64,000 nt of DNA, taken from Akkermansia sp. Its GTDB lineage: Bacteria; Verrucomicrobiota; Verrucomicrobiia; Verrucomicrobiales; Akkermansiaceae. The position numbers and the translations under genes are program-made. The notes below the pieces were generated by a model. It did no database searches. It saw only the letters and a list, made by a program, of their open reading frames with translations, and was not told where the DNA came from. Location of the stretch: the NCBI GenBank assembly GCA_030536145.1, contig JAUNQN010000001.1, forward strand, positions 59,020 through 123,019. Direction: 5' to 3'. Each line of letters opens with the position of its first letter. The stretch's first letter is position 1. Shown here piece after piece: positions 59,885 through 64,000 of the stretch.

Positions 59885-60906
59885 GCCGCCATGAATCCCT
59901 TTATGCCCTGAGCCGGACCGACCGGGCTGATGTACTGCTGGAAGCCTCTGCGGAGTTGGGAATGCGCCCCCTTTTCATTGAGAAAGACTATTGGGTGTGC
60001 ATGGTGCTGGATATCCTGTTCTCCCACCCGGGGCTCTCCCCCCACCTGTGCTTCCGCGGCGGCACATCCCTTTCCAAGGTATACGGCAAGATTCAGCGCT
60101 TCTCCGAGGACATAGACGTGGAACTCAGTCCCACCTGTTTCCGAGATTTCTCCGCCGACGAGCTCCCCTTGCCAGGCGATGGAGCGGGCCAGACCAAGGC
60201 CAAGGAACGCAAGATGCGCAAGAGGTACCGCAGCCTTGTCAGGGAGGAACTTATACCCTACATGCAGCAGGCTCTCACCGGAAGGGGCATCACGGGCGTC
60301 CGCATTGAGGCCGACGACCTGGACAATGCCCGGGACCCGTATATCCTCTACATCTACTACCCGCTTTCCATGCAGGAAAGCACCGTGGGATATGTGTCTG
60401 CCTGCGTCAAGCTGGAGCTCTGCGGTCGGGCAGACGCCGAGCCCTCCGCCCCGGGACAACTGGCCCCTTACCTAGGCCAAGTGTTCCCGGAATACCACCA
60501 CCTGGTGCAAGTTCGTGCCGTGCTGCCCCAGCGCACCCTGTGGGAGAAGGCTTTCATCCTGCATGAAACGAACACGCGGGCTACCCACATGCCGGACGAG
60601 CCCATCCGCGCCAGGCTGGCCAGGCACTATTATGACTTGGATGCCTTGATTTCCGCCGGGTGCTATGATGCCAGCCTCTTCCGCCATGTAGCGGACAAGC
60701 GCGCCCTTTCCTACAGCTACAAGTGGGTGGATTATGCCAACCTCACCCCGGCTTCCATGAACATCATGCCTACAAATGAAGCCAGGCTCCGCGAATGGGA
60801 ACAGGACTACAACGCCATGGCACCCATGCTCCGGCATGACCCGGAGCCTTTTTCCGCCATCATCCAGCGCCTCTCCCGTTTCTGGGAATCCTTGCAACCG
60901 GAGTGA
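59830..60906 (+). CDS. AbiEii-type nucleotidyltransferase toxin
   Basis: 358 residues. The DNA polymerase beta-like nucleotidyltransferase motif is CFRGGTSLSKVYGKIQRFSEDIDVEL (GGTS plus DxD, about residues 77-101). It is preceded by the family-specific IEKDYWVCMVLDILF, and the C-terminal part contains YYDLDALI. AbiEii-type enzymes transfer nucleotides to target RNAs (tRNA acceptor ends in studied homologues) and cause stasis, often upon phage infection. The first in-frame ATG (59830) lies within the antitoxin gene; the next in-frame Met would delete conserved sequence. A small hairpin (60922-60945) follows. Confidence 0.85.
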   Translation: MGPVRPRLAPASHFQPPLSRHESLYALSRTDRADVLLEASAELGMRPLFIEKDYWVCMVLDILFSHPGLSPHLCFRGGTSLSKVYGKIQRFSEDIDVELSPTCFRDFSADELPLPGDGAGQTKAKERKMRKRYRSLVREELIPYMQQALTGRGITGVRIEADDLDNARDPYILYIYYPLSMQESTVGYVSACVKLELCGRADAEPSAPGQLAPYLGQVFPEYHHLVQVRAVLPQRTLWEKAFILHETNTRATHMPDEPIRARLARHYYDLDALISAGCYDASLFRHVADKRALSYSYKWVDYANLTPASMNIMPTNEARLREWEQDYNAMAPMLRHDPEPFSAIIQRLSRFWESLQPE

Positions 60907-60921
60907 TTTCCCCACCGCACA

Positions 60922-60945
60922 AAAAAATCGGCATTCGCCATTTTT
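60922..60945. terminator. Weak terminator after the AbiE operon
   Basis: AAAAAT-C-GGC / GCC-ATTTTT imperfect hairpin with an ATTC loop and T-run on both strands. Confidence 0.4.
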
Positions 60946-61068
60946 CCTTGGACATCTGCCAAACAGGCGTGTTATAGACTATAGGAACATCCCTGATTTC
61001 CCTTGCCTTTACCTTGCCCCCTGCACTTGTGACGCGCATGACAGCACAGGGACACGGCGGCAAAATCC

Positions 61069-61097
61069 TTGCACGCGCGGGGGGAAACTGGTATCAT
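61069..61097 (+). promoter_or_regulatory. Leaderless promoter of the second sulfatase gene
   Basis: TTGCAC (61069-61074), 17-nt spacer, TATCAT (61092-61097), then 6 nt to the ATG at 61104. Confidence 0.65.
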
Positions 61098-61103
61098 GCC
61101 CGC

Positions 61104-63329
61104 ATGAAGTGGCAATCCTACCTTTCCACGCTGCTGCTCATGGCAGCAACCGTTCCCGTGTACGCCGCCGGGGAAAAGGCCCCGGCCAAGCAGCCCAATA
61201 TCATCATGGTACTGGTGGATGACCTGGGCTGGGGAGACCTTTCCTTCTGCCCGGACCTGCAGGGGCAGCGCCCGCAGATTCCCACGCCGCGCCTGGCGGA
61301 CATGGCGCAGAACGGCACCATGATGAGCCGCCACTACACGGCAGCCCCCGTGTGCGCCCCGGCGCGCGCATCCCTGTTCTCCGGCGTGCACCAGGGCCAT
61401 GCAGAGGTGGTGCGCAACAACAGTTTCGACGCCGCGCTGGAAAACTCCCACACCCTGGCCAGCGTGCTCAAGCAGGCAGGGTACGCCACAGCCCTCATCG
61501 GCAAATGGGGCATCGGCGGCGGTGTGGAGGGCGGCGGCACGCCGCAGACCGCCGCAGCCTGGCCCACCAGGCGCGGGTTCGACTACTTCTTCGGCTACCA
61601 CAACCACATTGCCGGCCACCGCCACTACCCCAAGGAGGAGAGCAACGCCGACCCGGAAACCCACGCCAACGCCGTGTGGGACGGTGACAAGATAATCACC
61701 GCAGACCTGGACAACTGCTACAGCACGGACCTCTTCACCGCCCGCGCCAAGAAATGGGTGCAGGACCACCGCGCCGTCCACCCGGATCAGCCCTTCTTCC
61801 TGGCGCTCACCCTTATTGCCCCGCATGCCCGCCTGGCCGTGCCCTCCGCACCCTATCCTGCGGACGGCGTGCAGTGGCTGGGCACCCCCGGCCACATGAT
61901 CAACACCGCCACCGGAAACTGGGATTCCTTCATAGACCCCCGCGTGGACAAGGCCGCAGATACCGCAGAGTGGAAGGAGCACGCCCGCTCCCTGGGCAAT
62001 GAGAAGAACACCCTGCTGGCGGCCCGGCGCCACGGCACCATGGTGGCCCGCGTGGACGACGCCATGGGAGACCTGGTGGACACCTGCCGCAAGCTGGGGA
62101 TTGACAAGGACACCTTCATCGTGTTCCTGAGCGACAACGGCCCGCACAACGAGCCGGGTGCCGTGGGTGCCATGGCAGGCCACCCCGCCCCGCGCCAGAA
62201 TCCCGCCTTCTTCCGCAGCTACGGCGGGGCAGACGGCATCAAGCGCGACGTGTGGGACGGCGGCCTGCGCGTGCCCTGCCTGGTGTACGCACCCGGCATC
62301 GTCAAGCCCGGGCAGGTCAACATGCAGCCCAGCCAGTTCCAGGACTGGATGGCCACCTTTGCAGACCTGGCCGGGGTGCCCCGCCCCATGCGGTGCGACG
62401 GTGTCTCCCTGCTGCCCACGCTCAGCGGAAACGCCGCCGCCCAGGAGCAGGGCGTGGTGTACTCCGAATACAAGTTCGACGGTGCCATGCAGTTTTTCCC
62501 GGATTACGCAGACAACAAGAGGAACCGCACCCGCGGGGAGCAGCAGGTGCTCTACTTCCGCAGCCCGCAGGGCAAGCTGCTGAAGGCCATCCGCAGCAAT
62601 ATCCGCACCGGGCAGGAGGACTTCGAAATCTACGACACCGCCGCAGACCCGCACGAGACCAGGAACCTGGCTGCCGACCACGCCACCCTGCAGCCCGTGC
62701 TGAAAGCCGCCGTGCTCCAGAACCGCCGCGCCTACGACTACGCCCGCGACAACTCTGCCGGCAAGCGCAACAACGCCTGCGACGGCAAACGCAATTACGA
62801 TGGACTCGCCGTCCCCTCCGTAAAGGCCAAGAAGGCGGTCACGCCCGGCCTGCTCCGCGCCATGCTGATGCGCACAGACTGCCCCTGGGTGCCGGAGTTC
62901 TCCACCCTGCCCGGGGCAAAGGAGGCCGCCACCACCGTGACAGCCAACCCCGCCGCCGCTCCCCTGCCCGGCCACAGCATCTCCAACCTGAAGGGCTATA
63001 TCAACATCCCCGCAGAGGGCACCTGGCACTTCTACCTCACCCTGGATGCCGTGGAGGGGTCCAAGGCGTATGTGCGCATGCACAAGTTCCAGCTCATTGA
63101 TGCGGACTTCTCCTACACCCCCGGCACCACCGCCACGGAATCCGCCGCCGCCAACACCCAGGAGGCCAATGCCGCCAGCACCGGCAAGCGCGGCATCCCC
63201 CTGGCCGCAGGCCTGCACCCCATTGAAATCACTGCCGTGCAGGGCAATGCCCCCGGCACCCTGAAACTGGAATGGGAAGGCCCCGGCGTTCCCCGCTCCC
63301 CCATCCCCGCAGAGGCCTTCCGCCACTGA
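61104..63329 (+). CDS. Secreted formylglycine sulfatase with C-terminal PA14-like domain
   Basis: 741 residues from ATG 61104. A signal peptide (MKWQSYLSTLLLMAATVPVYA) is followed by IIMVLVDDLGWGDLSF (metal Asp pair), the formylglycine motif VCAPARASLFSG (Cys 84), LIGKWGIGGG, IAPHARLAVP, and LSDNGPHNEPG (distal Asp-Asn). A Lys/Arg pair lies in GIKRDVWDGGLRVP. After about residue 560 a separate beta-rich domain follows (GYINIPAEGTWHFYLTLDAV ... GLHPIEITAVQGNAPGTLKLEWEGPG) with the PA14 pattern, a likely glycan-binding module. Probable role: desulfation of host mucin glycans. Promoter leaderless; strong terminator downstream. Confidence 0.92.
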   Translation: MKWQSYLSTLLLMAATVPVYAAGEKAPAKQPNIIMVLVDDLGWGDLSFCPDLQGQRPQIPTPRLADMAQNGTMMSRHYTAAPVCAPARASLFSGVHQGHAEVVRNNSFDAALENSHTLASVLKQAGYATALIGKWGIGGGVEGGGTPQTAAAWPTRRGFDYFFGYHNHIAGHRHYPKEESNADPETHANAVWDGDKIITADLDNCYSTDLFTARAKKWVQDHRAVHPDQPFFLALTLIAPHARLAVPSAPYPADGVQWLGTPGHMINTATGNWDSFIDPRVDKAADTAEWKEHARSLGNEKNTLLAARRHGTMVARVDDAMGDLVDTCRKLGIDKDTFIVFLSDNGPHNEPGAVGAMAGHPAPRQNPAFFRSYGGADGIKRDVWDGGLRVPCLVYAPGIVKPGQVNMQPSQFQDWMATFADLAGVPRPMRCDGVSLLPTLSGNAAAQEQGVVYSEYKFDGAMQFFPDYADNKRNRTRGEQQVLYFRSPQGKLLKAIRSNIRTGQEDFEIYDTAADPHETRNLAADHATLQPVLKAAVLQNRRAYDYARDNSAGKRNNACDGKRNYDGLAVPSVKAKKAVTPGLLRAMLMRTDCPWVPEFSTLPGAKEAATTVTANPAAAPLPGHSISNLKGYINIPAEGTWHFYLTLDAVEGSKAYVRMHKFQLIDADFSYTPGTTATESAAANTQEANAASTGKRGIPLAAGLHPIEITAVQGNAPGTLKLEWEGPGVPRSPIPAEAFRH

Positions 63330-63363
63330 CACACGGCGGGAGCATCCAGAATCCCTGTATGGG

Positions 63364-63399
63364 GCCGGGGCCGGTTGTTCCAACCGGCCCCGGCTTTTT
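63364..63399 (+). terminator. Intrinsic terminator after the second sulfatase gene
   Basis: Perfect 13-bp stem GCCGGGGCCGGTT / AACCGGCCCCGGC, GTTCC loop, TTTTT. Confidence 0.92.
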
Positions 63400-63459
63400 C
63401 CTCTGCATCCCGGCTTCTTGCGTATTGTGTGGAGATAAAGGCGGCATGGCATGCCATGA

Positions 63460-63473
63460 TTCCCGAACGGGAA
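63460..63473. promoter_or_regulatory. Operator 1, TTCCCG-AA-CGGGAA
   Basis: First of three identical-arm palindromes at 50-bp intervals upstream of the HipB-like gene; distal, about 60 bp upstream of the -35 box. Confidence 0.75.
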
Positions 63474-63509
63474 CGAAAACCGACCAGATGAAACACCCAG
63501 GCAAAATCA

Positions 63510-63523
63510 TTCCCGCTCGGGAA
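63510..63523. promoter_or_regulatory. Operator 2, TTCCCG-CT-CGGGAA
   Basis: Second palindrome, directly upstream of the -35 box (63532), exactly 50 bp from operator 1. Confidence 0.8.
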
Positions 63524-63531
63524 CATTTTGC

Positions 63532-63560
63532 TTGTCAGCCGTCCTCCAGCGCGTTATCAT
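63532..63560 (+). promoter_or_regulatory. Promoter of the HipB-like gene
   Basis: TTGTCA (63532-63537), 17-nt spacer, TATCAT (63555-63560). The ATG at 63573 follows after 12 nt. Confidence 0.7.
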
Positions 63561-63573
63561 TCCCGTACGGGAA
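63560..63573. promoter_or_regulatory. Operator 3, TTCCCG-TA-CGGGAA, overlapping -10 and start codon
   Basis: Third palindrome, 50 bp from operator 2. It shares a base with the -10 box and its last base is the A of the ATG, so binding would block transcription initiation. Confidence 0.8.
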
Positions 63574-63797
63574 TGGAACCACACATCATCATCAACAACG
63601 CAGCAGCCCTGGGAGCCGCCATCCGCGCTCGGCGCAAGGAGGTACGCCTGAGCATCCGGGAACTGGCAGACATACTGGGGTGCAGCACGCGCTTCCTGAG
63701 CGAGGTGGAGCGGGGCAAGCAAAGCGCCTCCGTGGGCAGGGTCATTGAAATAGCCGCCGCCCTAGGGCTGCAGCTGGGCATCGGCATGAAATCATGA
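63573..63797 (+). CDS. HipB-like XRE-family antitoxin/repressor
   Basis: 74 residues from ATG 63573. A compact helix-turn-helix domain (ALGAAIRARRKEVRLSIRELADILGCSTRFLSEVERGKQ) is followed by a dimerisation helix (VGRVIEIAAALGLQL), the HipB layout. Three TTCCCG-NN-CGGGAA operators precede it, as expected for an autoregulated antitoxin. The stop overlaps (ATGA) the start of a 7-codon frame resembling a hipA beginning, so the partner kinase seems to be lost. Upstream starts at 63528 would lie before the -10 box. Confidence 0.82.
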   Translation: MEPHIIINNAAALGAAIRARRKEVRLSIRELADILGCSTRFLSEVERGKQSASVGRVIEIAAALGLQLGIGMKS

Positions 63798-63817
63798 ACA
63801 AGCGCCTGCACGTGTAG
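63794..63817 (+). pseudogene. hipA-like 7-codon remnant
   Basis: ATG AAC AAG CGC CTG CAC GTG TAG (MNKRLHV, stop) overlaps the HipB-like stop codon by 4 nt in the usual hipBA arrangement, and MNKxLxV is a common HipA opening. It ends at once and no further HipA sequence is seen before the terminator at 63847. Confidence 0.45.
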
Positions 63818-63846
63818 CATGCACCCGGTTCCCCGGGCGTGACTGA

Positions 63847-63879
63847 AAAAGGGCCTGCGCGTGGTGCGCAGGCCCTTTT
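63847..63879. terminator. Bidirectional terminator
   Basis: AAAAGGGCCTGCGC / GCGCAGGCCCTTTT, 14-bp perfect stem with a GTGGT loop; serves the HipB-like gene and the convergent gene at the right edge. Confidence 0.88.
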
Positions 63880-63906
63880 TGGGAAAAACAGGTATGAAAC
63901 CCGGGC

Positions 63907-64000
63907 TTAGGCAGCGGCGGGAGCCTCAGGGGCGGGAGCCGGGGCCTCCGGGGCGGGTGCGGGAGCCGGCGAGGAAGCGGAAGCCGTGCGCATCGTCGGG
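63907..64000 (-). CDS. Partial gene: Ala/Pro-rich C-terminal tail
   Basis: The minus strand encodes ...RTASASSPAPAPAPEAPAPA... ending in PEAPAAA and TAA (63909-63907). Low-complexity Ala/Pro/Glu tails like this occur on ribosomal and envelope proteins of this phylum, but the rest of the gene lies beyond the window and no identity can be given. Confidence 0.6.
   Translation of the reverse strand, partial: PTMRTASASSPAPAPAPEAPAPAPEAPAAA

Noticed and set aside
60950..60985. A second promoter (TTGGAC ... TATAGACTATA) upstream of the second sulfatase gene
   Set aside because: Spacing is 19 nt or more for the better -10 options; the TTGCAC-17-TATCAT pair next to the ATG is a better fit.
60972..63452. 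An ~820-codon minus-strand frame opposite the second sulfatase gene
   Set aside because: Gly/Val/His-rich antisense shadow without signal or motif; the sulfatase frame has all catalytic residues.
1..64000. CRISPR array, rRNA genes, tmRNA, RNase P RNA or riboswitches
   Set aside because: No regular short repeats with spacers, and no conserved RNA cores, were seen by reading both strands. thiD in particular has no thiamine box upstream.

Overview
The window looks like a chromosome segment of a host-associated member of the Verrucomicrobiota, most likely Akkermansia or a close relative. This is inferred from gene content: a complete L-fucose locus, two secreted sulfatases, a Kdo transferase for lipopolysaccharide, an exopolysaccharide export set, GatCA, and generally high GC with compact spacing. 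No rRNA gene is present to confirm it.

Layout. 1-8.8 kb: a partial gene, then a phage-like cassette on the minus strand (terminase large subunit, a giant 1841-residue protein, a helical 419-residue protein). 8.9-12.1 kb: two lipoproteins flanking galM, with a divergent secreted protein. 12.1-14 kb: rsmD-waaA. 14.2-26 kb, mostly minus: O-antigen ligase/polymerase-like protein, ilvB, a LysM protein with a degenerate L,D-transpeptidase-like domain, acpP, coaX, a GT28-type glycosyltransferase, and an exopolysaccharide export set (Wza-like, Wzc-like tyrosine autokinase, beta-barrel protein), headed by a tRNA-Gly. A second, divergent tRNA-Gly follows. 26.4-37.2 kb, plus: coiled-coil membrane pair, gatC-gatA, thiD, sulfatase, SAH-hydrolase-like protein, rplS, MTA/SAH deaminase and a DnaQ-type exonuclease.

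37.4-45.6 kb: a tnpB-only IS66 remnant abuts a chimeric, truncated cyclophilin gene. It is followed by a four-gene phosphonate pathway (PEP mutase, phosphonopyruvate decarboxylase, PntC-like cytidylyltransferase, AEP transaminase). A convergent CDP-glycerol-glycerophosphotransferase-like gene could use the CMP-aminoethylphosphonate that this pathway should make. 45.6-52.2 kb: fucA, fucK, fucI and fucP, with fucU divergent. A candidate ~70-nt RNA on the opposite strand between fucI and fucK carries a 9-nt copy of the 16S rRNA 3' tail (UCACCUCCU). 52.2-59.1 kb: queD, rpe, apaG, a partial segmental duplication that creates a promoter-mutated pseudogene, a processive GT2 and an active-type L,D-transpeptidase. 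59.2-64 kb: an AbiE-type toxin-antitoxin pair with a palindromic operator at the antitoxin start codon, a second sulfatase, and an orphan HipB-like repressor with three operators spaced exactly 50 bp apart and a 7-codon hipA-like remnant.

A recurring signal is a sigma70-like promoter (TTGnnn - 16 to 18 - TAnnnT) whose -10 box lies only 6-12 nt before the ATG, predicting leaderless or ultra-short-leader mRNAs for about a dozen genes. Many genes lack a clear Shine-Dalgarno sequence, in keeping with this. All functional calls are from reading the sequence; no database search was possible.
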